Positions 8,061 through 16,598 of a stretch of 64,000 bases of DNA are shown piece by piece. Each line of letters starts with the position of its first letter. Within the stretch, counting starts at the first letter, position 1. Where the stretch lies: positions 248,001 to 312,000 of the forward strand of contig JACRQG010000032.1 of assembly GCA_016222805.1 (NCBI GenBank), given 5' to 3'. The DNA comes from Verrucomicrobiota bacterium. Lineage in GTDB: Bacteria > Verrucomicrobiota > Verrucomicrobiia > Opitutales > Opitutaceae. Under the pieces are notes generated by a model that searched no databases, was not told where the DNA came from, and saw nothing but the letters and a program-made list of their open reading frames with translations. Both the position numbers and the translations under genes were made by a program.

Positions 8061-9980
8061 ATGAGCCTCTTTCATCCGAGCGATCCTGCAATCGAAGGGG
8101 GTAACCTGACCCTGGACCGCCTGCAGCAGGCGCGAGACGTGGCGGTCGCCGCCCTGCTGGCGGAGCGCGCGCCCGACGGCGCGTGGGTGGGTGAGTTGTC
8201 GTCGAGTGCGTTGTCCACCGCCACCGCGGTCACCGCGCTGAGTGTAGTCGCCCGGGGCGGACCGGGAGAGGGGGAAGGGACGGGGGAGTTGATCGGCCGG
8301 GGTTTTGCCTGGCTCATCGCCCACCAGAATCCGGATGGCGGCTGGGGAGACACGGTCCGGAGCAAGAGCAACATCAGCACCACGACGCTGGTCTGGTCGG
8401 CCCTGGCTTTGGCGCCTGCCGGACAACCGGGGGTCGCCCGGGCCGTCGGTGCCGCCGAGGCGTGGCTGGAGCGGGCTGCGGGTGGGAGGCAGCCCGAGGT
8501 GCTGGTCGCGGCGATCGAACGGCGTTACGGCAAGGACCGGACCTTCTCGATCCCCATCCTGACCATGGCGGCGTTGTGCGGCCGCCTGGGTCCCGACGGC
8601 TGGAAACGCGTTCGCCAGCTCCCGTTCGAGGTGGCCGTGCTGCCGCAGCGATGGTTCGGTGCCTTGCAACTGCCGGTGGTAAGTTATGCATTGCCTGCCT
8701 TGATTGCGATGGGACAGGTCAGGCACGGACGGCAGCCGAGTCGGAATCCCCTGTCGCGGGCATTAAGAAACTGGTGCAAAGAGAAGACGTTAAGGAAACT
8801 GACCTCTCTCCAGCCTTCCAACGGGGGGTTCCTGGAAGCCACGCCCTTGACGAGCTTCGTCACCATGAGCCTGGCGGATTTGGGCCTAACCCGTCACCCC
8901 GTGGTACAAAAGGGAGTCTCTTTCCTTGTCGCCTCGGTCCGAGCTGATGGGAGTTGGCCGATCGACACCAACCTGACGACGTGGCTGACAAGTTTAACAT
9001 TGCAAGCTGGGAGCCTCAACCTCCCCGGAAAGCAAGGCATCTCCCACCCCGAGCTCCGTCGCTGGTACCTGGCGCAGCAGTATCGGGAGGAGCACCCCTA
9101 CACGCTGGCGGCGCCGGGGGGATGGGCTTGGACCAACCTTCCCGGGGGTGTGCCCGATGCCGACGACACGCCGGGGGCGTTGCTGGCGCTGCGGGAACTG
9201 CGACCGGTGGATGAGGAGAACAAGGCCGCCGCTCGGGATGGCGTGGAGTGGCTCTTGAACCTCCAAAACCGCGATGGAGGCATCCCGACCTTCTGCCGCG
9301 GGTGGGGGCGGTTGCCTTTTGACCGAAGCAGCCCCGACCTGACGGCCCATGCCATTCGAGCCTGGCTGGCCTGGCGGGGCGACCTTCCGTCTGCGTCGCT
9401 GGAAAGGGTGGATCGCGGGGTGGCGAAGGCGGTTGATTTTCTGCGCCGCACCCAGCGACCGGATGGAGCCTGGATACCGCTGTGGTTCGGCCACCAGGAC
9501 GCGCCGAACGAGGAGAACCCGGTTTACGGCACCGCCCGCGTCATCCTGGCGTTGGTTGACCTGCACCGGGGAGGCGCCGGTTCAGGAGCCCTGTTGAGTT
9601 CGGCCACACGGTGGCTGGCAAATCATCAGCACCCGGATGGCGGCTGGGGTTCTGCTCCGGAAGGACCTGCCTCCTCCGAGGAAACAGCCGTGGCGGTCGA
9701 GGCTCTGGCCGCAGCCTGGACGGCCGGCGCGGTGGATCCCTCCTCTCTTCCCACGGTCCGTGCGGCTCTTCACCGCGGCGCGGGCTGGCTCCTCCACGCC
9801 GTGGAGTCAGGAAAGTGGAGGGAGCCTGCGCCCATCGGTTTCTACTTTGCCAAGCTCTGGTACTTCGAGCGGCTGTACCCGATGATCTTCGTGACCGCCG
9901 CGCTGAACCGCCTGCTGGACGCCGCGTCGACGGACCCCGCCCTCCCGGCGCCGGCGGCGAAACCTGGCGCCAACGACTGA
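8061..9980 (+). CDS. Squalene-hopene-cyclase-like class II terpene cyclase
   Basis: 639 residues, normal for squalene-hopene cyclase. The catalytic acid motif DADDT is at residues 366-370, and QW-type repeats occur along the protein (QNPDGGWGD, VRADGSWPI, QNRDGGIPTF, QRPDGAWIPLW, HPDGGWGS). It should start carbocation cyclisation of a linear isoprenoid by protonation at a membrane face. No squalene synthase (hpnC/D/E) lies here, so the substrate may be the product of the neighbouring polyprenyl synthase rather than squalene. It starts at ATG 8061, 20 bp after the cysteine desulfurase. The stretch around 8690-9010 is more A+T-rich than its flanks. Confidence 0.85.
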   Translation: MSLFHPSDPAIEGGNLTLDRLQQARDVAVAALLAERAPDGAWVGELSSSALSTATAVTALSVVARGGPGEGEGTGELIGRGFAWLIAHQNPDGGWGDTVRSKSNISTTTLVWSALALAPAGQPGVARAVGAAEAWLERAAGGRQPEVLVAAIERRYGKDRTFSIPILTMAALCGRLGPDGWKRVRQLPFEVAVLPQRWFGALQLPVVSYALPALIAMGQVRHGRQPSRNPLSRALRNWCKEKTLRKLTSLQPSNGGFLEATPLTSFVTMSLADLGLTRHPVVQKGVSFLVASVRADGSWPIDTNLTTWLTSLTLQAGSLNLPGKQGISHPELRRWYLAQQYREEHPYTLAAPGGWAWTNLPGGVPDADDTPGALLALRELRPVDEENKAAARDGVEWLLNLQNRDGGIPTFCRGWGRLPFDRSSPDLTAHAIRAWLAWRGDLPSASLERVDRGVAKAVDFLRRTQRPDGAWIPLWFGHQDAPNEENPVYGTARVILALVDLHRGGAGSGALLSSATRWLANHQHPDGGWGSAPEGPASSEETAVAVEALAAAWTAGAVDPSSLPTVRAALHRGAGWLLHAVESGKWREPAPIGFYFAKLWYFERLYPMIFVTAALNRLLDAASTDPALPAPAAKPGAND

Positions 9981-10004
9981 AGCCCGCGCACGGTTCTCGG
10001 CGCG

Positions 10005-11150
10005 TCAGGCCGGCAAGCCGTCCAACCGATGCGTAGGGGTCGGCTTGCCGGGCCGAAAATGTTCCAGATGGTCCAGGGTGGCCCGCAGGCCTGGAAACGA
10101 TCCCGCCGCCGCAGTGAGGCCTTCTCGCACGGCGGTGGCCAGCACTTCGGGCGCTGCCTCGGCGCGAAGGTTCAGGATCAACTGCCCGCTCCGGACCGGC
10201 TGCTCGAGGTGGTACGAAAGCTCCGGCACGAAGTCGTTGCGCACGAGGTTCACGGCGGCGATCTCCCCCGCCAGGCTCTCGTCGGGGCTGAGCGTCATCT
10301 TGAGGTGTGCCACCTCCGCCTCTGCCGTCCGCAAGCGTTGCTGCACCTCGGTGGCCACCTGCCGCAAGAAGTCATCGGCGGAGAAGGCTGTCGCCGCGCT
10401 TACCTGTACGGTGGCGTTCAGCCACCCCAGCAACGCCTCTCCCTCGGCATAGGTCTGATAGTCGATGTCCATCGCGATCCGCGCCACCTGTTCGTGGCTG
10501 GTCAGGCGCTGGAACCACGCCTCCAGGTTGGTTCCCTCCCGCGCGGACACGGCCAGCACTTCCTTGCCCGGGAACTCCCGGGCCAGCACCTGACGCAGTG
10601 CGGCCTGCCGGCGTTCGTCCACCAGGTCGGACTTGCTGATGACGACCAAGTCCGCCTCTTCGATCTGCTTCCGGTAAATGTACAGGACCTTGGGGGAGAA
10701 GTTGCCGCCCGGCTCCACCCCCAGCACGCGCAACGCCCGCACCGGGTCGAGCAGCACACTCACCGGCGCCACGGTGAACTGGTCGCCATAGAGCCGCCGC
10801 AGTGGGTAGGTGACGGTCGCGGCCAGGTCCGTGCAACTGCCCACGGGCTCCGCCACAAACACCTCGGGCCGGGTCTCACTCGTGAGCTTCTGCGCCGCGT
10901 CGACGAGCGAATTGAAGCGGCAGCAGAAACACCCGCCGGGGATCTCCTCCGTCGCGAACCCCTGCGACCGCAGCATCGCGGTATCGACGAGGTTGCGGCC
11001 TTGATCGTTGGTGATGAGTCCGACGCGCAGGCCCTGTGCCGCCAGGTGCCGGGCCAGCCGGCCGACCGCGGTCGTCTTGCCTGCGCCCAGGAAGCCGCCG
11101 ATCATGATGTACCGTGCCTTGGCACCCGGGTTGGCGGGAGTCGCGCTCAT
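10005..11150 (-). CDS. CobW/P47K-family G3E GTPase (metal chaperone type)
   Basis: 381 residues. Walker A is GGFLGAGKTT (18-27), the metal-binding CxCC motif is GGCFCC (C74, C76, C77), and the guanine-recognition element is SKSD, a variant of NKxD. The C-terminal ~150 residues do not look like the standard CobW C-terminal domain. Such GTPases insert or deliver zinc, cobalt, nickel or iron to client proteins in the cytoplasm. It converges on the class II cyclase with only 24 bp between stops, and follows the propeller gene by 16 bp, so the two probably share a transcript. The client is unknown. Confidence 0.85.
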   Translation of the reverse strand: MSATPANPGAKARYIMIGGFLGAGKTTAVGRLARHLAAQGLRVGLITNDQGRNLVDTAMLRSQGFATEEIPGGCFCCRFNSLVDAAQKLTSETRPEVFVAEPVGSCTDLAATVTYPLRRLYGDQFTVAPVSVLLDPVRALRVLGVEPGGNFSPKVLYIYRKQIEEADLVVISKSDLVDERRQAALRQVLAREFPGKEVLAVSAREGTNLEAWFQRLTSHEQVARIAMDIDYQTYAEGEALLGWLNATVQVSAATAFSADDFLRQVATEVQQRLRTAEAEVAHLKMTLSPDESLAGEIAAVNLVRNDFVPELSYHLEQPVRSGQLILNLRAEAAPEVLATAVREGLTAAAGSFPGLRATLDHLEHFRPGKPTPTHRLDGLPA

Positions 11151-11166
11151 GCGGTGTCGTGTCGCG

Positions 11167-12510
11167 TCAACGCCCGGCCACCGCGATCAGTTTTCCCCGC
11201 GTGCGGAAGAACAGCGTCCCGTCCGTGATCGCCGGGGTGGCGAGGCAGGTTTCGCCCAGCGGATTCGTCGCCACCACCGAGAAGGCCGCGCCCACGGGCA
11301 CGACGACCACATTGCCGAGTTCGCTGGTGATGAACAGGTGGCGGCCGTCCGAGACCGGCGAAGCGGTGTAGCCTTCGCTCACCTTGGACACGCGTTCACT
11401 GTACCGCACCTCCCCCGTGCGCGCGTCGAAACACGACAGTACCCCGAGGTCGTTGCAGGCGTAAACGTGTTCCCCGATCACGATCGGGGTCTGCATATAG
11501 TTCCCCTTCTTGTCGTGGTTCCAGACGATCGCCGCGCTGGCCGGATTGGCCGGCCCGGACTCCGCCGGCGTGATGTCGCCGGACGCATCCGCCCGGATGG
11601 CGCGAATCGGCCGCAGCCGTCCGTGCGCGCTCGTGAAGTAGATCAGGCCGTGGGCAAAAACCGGCGTCGGCACGGGAATATCGCCGCCGCCATCCAGTTT
11701 CCAAAGCTCCCGGCCGGTCGCGAAGTCATAGCCGCCGGAGTGGTGCCAGCCGTTGACGGCGATTTGCGTGCGCCCGCCCTGCACAACCACCGCGGGAGTG
11801 CCCCAGGTCGGCACGTCCTTTCGCGCCGTCCGCCAGAGCTCGCGGCCGTCCGCGAGATCGAACACCGCGAGGAAGGAGTCCTTTTGCACATCGCATTGCA
11901 CGACCACCTTGCCGTCGTGAATCACCGGGGAACTGGCGAAACCCCACTGGGCCGTCGGCACCTGGAAGTACCCGGAGTCCATCGGGCCGAGGTCCTTTTT
12001 CCACAGGAGCTTTCCCTCGCGATCGAAACAGAACAGGCCTTCCGAGCCGAAGAGGGCGACGATGCGCTTCCCGTCGGTGGCCGGGGTGGAATTGCAGTGC
12101 GTGGCCTTGGTGTGGCGCTTGACCCGCGGCACCGCTTCGAGCGCGAGCACGTTCCAGAGAATGCGCCCGGTTGCCCGGTCCAGCGCGAGCAACCGCCATT
12201 GCACCGGTCCGCTTTCCGGCACCGAGTCGATGTTGCCGTAGAGCCCCACCTTCAAGTCGGCCTTGCCGGCCTCCACCGCGGTCGCGACGTAGATCCGATC
12301 GTCCCAGAGGATCGGCGAGGCATGCGCGAGGCCGGGAATCGGCGCTTGCCAGCGGATGTTCGTGCCGGTTTCCGCGTTCCAGGTCGTGGGCAGGGACACT
12401 GACGAGTCGAGGCCGCTGGCGGAGGGTCCTCGGTATTGCGGCCAGGGCGCGGCCGCCAGCGCCGTCGCCGCCAGCATCCAAAACGCCGTCAGGTGGGAAG
12501 GGGTGGGCAT
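11167..12510 (-). CDS. Secreted PQQ-like beta-propeller protein
   Basis: 447 residues from ATG 12510, chosen because a signal peptide follows at once (hydrophobic FWMLAATALAAA, cleavage near AAAPW). The mature part begins WPQYRGPSASGL, common in Planctomycetota/Verrucomicrobiota propellers. Tryptophan-docking style repeats are visible: ATGRILWN, REGKLLWKKD, ADGRELWRT, ATGRELWKLD, RTGEVRYS. It is probably exported to the periplasm; quinone binding is not proven, since many such proteins are scaffolds like BamB. It is followed by the CobW-type GTPase. Confidence 0.85.
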   Translation of the reverse strand: MPTPSHLTAFWMLAATALAAAPWPQYRGPSASGLDSSVSLPTTWNAETGTNIRWQAPIPGLAHASPILWDDRIYVATAVEAGKADLKVGLYGNIDSVPESGPVQWRLLALDRATGRILWNVLALEAVPRVKRHTKATHCNSTPATDGKRIVALFGSEGLFCFDREGKLLWKKDLGPMDSGYFQVPTAQWGFASSPVIHDGKVVVQCDVQKDSFLAVFDLADGRELWRTARKDVPTWGTPAVVVQGGRTQIAVNGWHHSGGYDFATGRELWKLDGGGDIPVPTPVFAHGLIYFTSAHGRLRPIRAIRADASGDITPAESGPANPASAAIVWNHDKKGNYMQTPIVIGEHVYACNDLGVLSCFDARTGEVRYSERVSKVSEGYTASPVSDGRHLFITSELGNVVVVPVGAAFSVVATNPLGETCLATPAITDGTLFFRTRGKLIAVAGR

Positions 12511-12560
12511 GCGCGGATGCAATCCGCCTTCCGGGCCGGCGCAAGCCGGGTCGCGTCTCC

Positions 12561-15500
12561 CTAATCGCCGCCCAGGACGGTGCTCGGGCGGAGATCCCGC
12601 AGCGACCAACGGAAAACCAACCAGCCGCTGGCGAGGTTGAGCAGCAGGATTCCCGCGAGCAGTCCGCCCACCAGGGCGAGCGTCGGAGCCGCGGGCAGGG
12701 TGCCGAGACCGGGCCAGACGGCGACGATCGCGGCGCCGAGACCAATGCCGATGCCCCAGAGGACCAGCCGGCCAAACTCGGCGACCACCAGGCGGGCCAG
12801 GACCGGCGGCGGCAGGCCAATCGCGGCCATCACCGCAAACTCACCGCGTCGCTCCCGCAGGTTGCGCGCGATCACGATCGCGAGACCGAGGCTGCCGAGT
12901 ACGACCCCGAGGGCGCCGAGGACGTTGAAGATCGCGATGTAGGTGTTTTCGATCTGGTGGAAGGCGGTGAGCACCTCGCGGGTGGTGTCGACCCGACCGC
13001 CGACGTCGCCGACCGCCGCGGCCAGACGCGGCTGGAGGGCCGCGATCCCCCCGGGGCGCGCGGCATCGACGAGGAAAATCGAGTAGCCGGGATGGGAAGG
13101 ATACCGCGCCAGGAATGCCGCCTCGTCGACGAGTAGGTAGCCCTGAAACACGGAATCCTTCAGGGTGCCGGCAATCCGCACCGGAAAGGTGCGGCCGTTT
13201 TCATCGGTGTAGCTGAGGAGGTCGCCGACCTTGCGTTTCAGCGCCCAGAGGAGCGTGGTCTCGTCGATCAGCGCCGGCAGCGCCGGGTCAGCCGGAGTCG
13301 GCCGGAGCAGGTTCCAGCCGTTGGCGCCGGCCGGTCCCGTCCCGGTGATGGGAAATGCTCCGCGGGCAGCGAGGACGGCCGCGTCGACGGCGAGGAGCCG
13401 GGGCTGCGCCGTGGTGTTGAGGTTGAAACAGTTGATGTTGTCGCCCGCCCCGGCGCGGAGCGGCACGATGAGGCCGAGTTCCGACGCGTGGGATTCAAAG
13501 ATCTCGAAACGTCCCACCAGGCGGTCGCGGGCGGGGTTCTGGGCGGCCGTGGTTTCGACAAAGAAGGCAAACCCTCCGGTGCCGCTGGTGCGGTCGAGCC
13601 AGTCGCTGCCCACCTGTTTGCGGAAGGAAGCGACGGACAGCACCATGAAGACGGCGGTGGCGATGAGTCCGATGACCGTCAGGCTGCGGGAGCGCCGGGT
13701 CTTCAGGTTGAGCACTCCCAGGCGCGAGGGCTCGAACGGAGCGGCCGGATCCAGTCCGGTCGAACCGGCCAGCCAGGTGCGGCACGTCGCCAGGCCGGCC
13801 ACGAGCAACGCGAAACCCGCGAGGAAAAACGCTCCCTGTGGCGGCAGGCCGCGCCCGGCGACCGCGAGGGCGATCGCGGCGACGAGACCGGCGACGATCG
13901 CGATCCGCACCGACGTGCGCCGCAGGCGCGGAGTGGCGGCAGACTCCTCTGCGTGGGCGGCGAGTCGGATCGAAAGCGCCCGTCGTGCCTGGCGGCGCAG
14001 GGAGAGCCAGAGCACCAGGAGCGAGAGGATCAGGAAGCCGCCGGCGCCGCCGGCCAGGCTCGCCGGCGTGGCGGCGAAATCGAACCGCGCCGCCCCCTGG
14101 CCCGCCCAGATGGTCTCGAGGAACCGCAGGATCCCGCGGGTGTAGAGCGCCGCCAGGGGCACGCCCGCCGCGCTGCCGAGCGTGAGCAGCACCACCGCCT
14201 CGGCGAGGCGCCAGCGCCGAAGACGTTCCGGAGGGATGCCGACGGCGGCGAGGAGGGCGTCTTCCCGATTGCGCTGCAGGAGGCAGAACTGAAAGAGCAT
14301 CGCGACGAGACCGAGGGCCGCGAGGATGAGAAAGAAGCTCATCCCGAGGAAGAGCCCGGCGAAGTCCACCGCCGGGGCGGCGGAGTCGGCGGCGGCACCG
14401 CGAAAATCGCGGACCAGGAGTTGGTTCAGCTCGGGCCTGAGGGCGCCCAGGAGGGTCTGCGTGATCTCGGCCTCGTTTTCCCGCGGCGCGGCGATTCGCC
14501 GGGCGGTGCGGGCACCCCAGCGGCTGGACCACAACTCCTGTCCGGCTTCAGCGGGCAGGAATGCCTTCGGCGCCCCGCGGTGTTCGTCCCAGTAGCGTTC
14601 GTCCTGGTCCCGGATGCGCTTCAGGTCGAGCGGCAGGCCGGGGTTCCAGTCGCGCGGGCTTCCGGTGTTGGTGATGCCGGGAAACTCCGGCATCCAGGCC
14701 CGATCCGCGGCCAGTCTCTGCAGAGGGATGATGGCGCGGACGCGAAACGAAGCCGCCTGCTCCTGCAGGGCGCTGCCCGCCGAGGATTGAAAATAGGTGA
14801 GCCGCACCTCATCGCCCACGGCGGCCTGCAGATCGCGCGCGAGCCAGTCGTTCAGGACGATGTCCCGCGGCCCGAGGTCGGCGGGGAGGAAGGGAGCGGC
14901 CGCGTGCGTGGTGGCCGTGACGATGGAGTACGGCGTGGTGAGCGTGCGCACGCGGAATTCGTTCACGAGGTAGGAGGTGACCGGCTGCGCGGCGGGGAGC
15001 GCGCGCACGATCGCGGCGTCGATCTCGGGGTCGAGGAAGATGCGGTCGGCTCCGACCTCAAACGCTCCGGCCGCCTCAATCCAGCGCAGCGAAAGCCCAT
15101 AGTCGGCCAGGCGGACCGCCCGCCGCAGGGCGGCCGCGAGGGTCTCGCGCGGAGCCTCGGTTTCGAGCAGCATCAGGTTGGCCCGGCCGGGCTGATCCAG
15201 CGCCTCCTGCAGGCGGGCGATGGGCAGGAAGACGGAGGCCGGCGGCACCTGCGTCGCTTCCAGGCTGAAGCGTCCGAGGGAGTGGTCGTCGATCACGGCA
15301 GCGACGGTGCCGCGCAGCGTCTGCAGGGTGCTTTCGCCGCCCGCGATCGGGGCGTTGCCGGTGAGGATTCCGGGTTTCTGAAACCGGAGGATGAGGGTGT
15401 CGCCAGTCGCCAGGTTGAGCTGGCGGGCGAGGGCGTGATTGATCGCGACGGCCGGGCCGGCAGGGGTCAACGGCGCGGCGGGGGGACGCGGGGCGAAGGC

Positions 15501-15848
15501 CCAGAAGGCGTCGGTGACGCCGAGGAGTTGGACGTGGTTTACGCGGGCCTGGGTGGAGGCGTGGGCGGCCGTGCCGCGCGTGAGCAGCACGGGCGCGGTC
15601 CGGGCCGGAACGACGCCAGCCAGATCCGTGGCGAGGGCGGCACGAAAGAACCGGTCCCCGGAGGTCAGCACCTGCGTGGCGCGACCCGTGCGCTGCGCGG
15701 CGATTTGCTGCAAGGTGGCCCGGACCGAATCACCGGAGAACAGTGCGCCGAGCAGCACGGTGGCGCCGAGCACCGAGCCAGCCAGCACGCCAAGGTAGGC
15801 GTACCGGTGATGGAGGAGGCTGCTCAGCAGGTAGCGCGTGGCGGTCAT
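12561..15848 (-). CDS. MacB/FtsX-family ABC transporter permease (large)
   Basis: 1095 residues. The first membrane helix (YLGVLAGSVLGATVLLGALFSG) is followed by a long extracytoplasmic domain (~residues 50-470), then helices around 485-505, 535-555 and 585-620, a second block of helices after ~650, another extracytoplasmic domain (~720-950), and final helices to the end. This is the two-FtsX-domain layout of a MacB/LolC-type exporter or lipoprotein-release permease. A REP-like palindrome lies at 15857-15883 in the 78-bp gap to the ATPase gene upstream. It probably exports the product of this cluster or a lipoprotein. Confidence 0.85.
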   Translation of the reverse strand: MTATRYLLSSLLHHRYAYLGVLAGSVLGATVLLGALFSGDSVRATLQQIAAQRTGRATQVLTSGDRFFRAALATDLAGVVPARTAPVLLTRGTAAHASTQARVNHVQLLGVTDAFWAFAPRPPAAPLTPAGPAVAINHALARQLNLATGDTLILRFQKPGILTGNAPIAGGESTLQTLRGTVAAVIDDHSLGRFSLEATQVPPASVFLPIARLQEALDQPGRANLMLLETEAPRETLAAALRRAVRLADYGLSLRWIEAAGAFEVGADRIFLDPEIDAAIVRALPAAQPVTSYLVNEFRVRTLTTPYSIVTATTHAAAPFLPADLGPRDIVLNDWLARDLQAAVGDEVRLTYFQSSAGSALQEQAASFRVRAIIPLQRLAADRAWMPEFPGITNTGSPRDWNPGLPLDLKRIRDQDERYWDEHRGAPKAFLPAEAGQELWSSRWGARTARRIAAPRENEAEITQTLLGALRPELNQLLVRDFRGAAADSAAPAVDFAGLFLGMSFFLILAALGLVAMLFQFCLLQRNREDALLAAVGIPPERLRRWRLAEAVVLLTLGSAAGVPLAALYTRGILRFLETIWAGQGAARFDFAATPASLAGGAGGFLILSLLVLWLSLRRQARRALSIRLAAHAEESAATPRLRRTSVRIAIVAGLVAAIALAVAGRGLPPQGAFFLAGFALLVAGLATCRTWLAGSTGLDPAAPFEPSRLGVLNLKTRRSRSLTVIGLIATAVFMVLSVASFRKQVGSDWLDRTSGTGGFAFFVETTAAQNPARDRLVGRFEIFESHASELGLIVPLRAGAGDNINCFNLNTTAQPRLLAVDAAVLAARGAFPITGTGPAGANGWNLLRPTPADPALPALIDETTLLWALKRKVGDLLSYTDENGRTFPVRIAGTLKDSVFQGYLLVDEAAFLARYPSHPGYSIFLVDAARPGGIAALQPRLAAAVGDVGGRVDTTREVLTAFHQIENTYIAIFNVLGALGVVLGSLGLAIVIARNLRERRGEFAVMAAIGLPPPVLARLVVAEFGRLVLWGIGIGLGAAIVAVWPGLGTLPAAPTLALVGGLLAGILLLNLASGWLVFRWSLRDLRPSTVLGGD

Positions 15849-15856
15849 CGCGAGAC

Positions 15857-15883
15857 GCGGGGCGGGGTCGCCCCGCCCACAGG
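15857..15883. repeat. REP-like palindrome between ABC ATPase and permease genes
   Basis: GC-rich palindrome (gcggggcggggtcgccccgc) followed by 'ccacagg', one of the dispersed GTAGGCGGGGCGACC family members. It lies within the ABC operon, where it could form a hairpin in the mRNA and set the relative amounts of the two subunits. Confidence 0.6.
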
Positions 15884-15926
15884 GCGAGGGAAGCTTAGCC
15901 GGAGGAGAACGCCGGACATGGCGGCT

Positions 15927-16598
15927 TCAGTCCACCAGCCGGCCATCGGCGAGGCGGTAGGTCCGGTGCAGGCGCTGGGCGAGCCCGGGGTTGTGCGTCA
16001 CGACCACGAGGGCGACGCGGGCCAGCGCGTTGGTTTGGAGAAACAGCTCGGCGATGCGCTCCCCGGTGGAGGGGTCGAGCGAGCCGGTCGGCTCATCCGC
16101 GAGGATGATCCGGGGTTGGTTGATCAACGAACGGGCGATGGCGGTGCGGAGCTGTTCACCGCCCGAGAGCTGGTACGGGCGGTGGTCGCGGCGATCCTGA
16201 AGACCGACCTGTTCCAGCAGGGCCTCGGCGCGGGCGCGGGTGGTGCGGGAGTCCTCGTCCCAGCCGCCGGCCAGCCGGGGCACGAGGACGTTCTCGAGCA
16301 CGGTGCACTGCGGCAGCAGGTAATGCAGCTGGAAGACGAAACCGATCGTGCGGTTGCGAAAGCGGGCGGCGGCGGGGGCGTCGAGGGCCGAGAGTTCCTC
16401 TCCGGCGACACGAATCGAGCCGGAGGAGGGACGGTCGAGGGCGCCGAGCAGGTTGAGCAGGGTGGTCTTGCCGGAGCCGGAGGGACCGACGACGGCGATC
16501 GACTCCCCGGCGCCGACACGCAGATCGAGATCTTTCAGCACCGAGACCGGGCCGGCAGCGGTGTCGTAGGACTTGGAGACGCGGGTGGCTTCGATCAT
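15927..16598 (-). CDS. ABC transporter ATPase (MacB/LolD type)
   Basis: 223 residues, a typical single nucleotide-binding domain. Walker A GPSGSGKTT at 38-46, Q-loop in GFVFQLHYLLPQ, signature LSGGEQLRTAIAR, Walker B IILADEPTGSLD and the H-loop VVTHN. The LHYLLPQ segment is typical of LolD/MacB ATPases that pair with FtsX-domain permeases, matching the gene downstream. Its ATG overlaps the stop of the adenylating-enzyme gene upstream (ATGA). Confidence 0.95.
   Translation of the reverse strand: MIEATRVSKSYDTAAGPVSVLKDLDLRVGAGESIAVVGPSGSGKTTLLNLLGALDRPSSGSIRVAGEELSALDAPAAARFRNRTIGFVFQLHYLLPQCTVLENVLVPRLAGGWDEDSRTTRARAEALLEQVGLQDRRDHRPYQLSGGEQLRTAIARSLINQPRIILADEPTGSLDPSTGERIAELFLQTNALARVALVVVTHNPGLAQRLHRTYRLADGRLVD

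Noticed and set aside
6814-8091. Upstream extension of the lipoyl-carrier frame to about 585 codons
   Set aside because: It would run antisense through the cysteine desulfurase; the GcvH homology begins at the ATG at 6813.
3747-9980. Hopanoid (hpn) operon
   Set aside because: No HpnC/D/E, HpnG or HpnI genes; the radical SAM gene is embedded with lipoyl and Fe-S genes, so an HpnH call is not supported.
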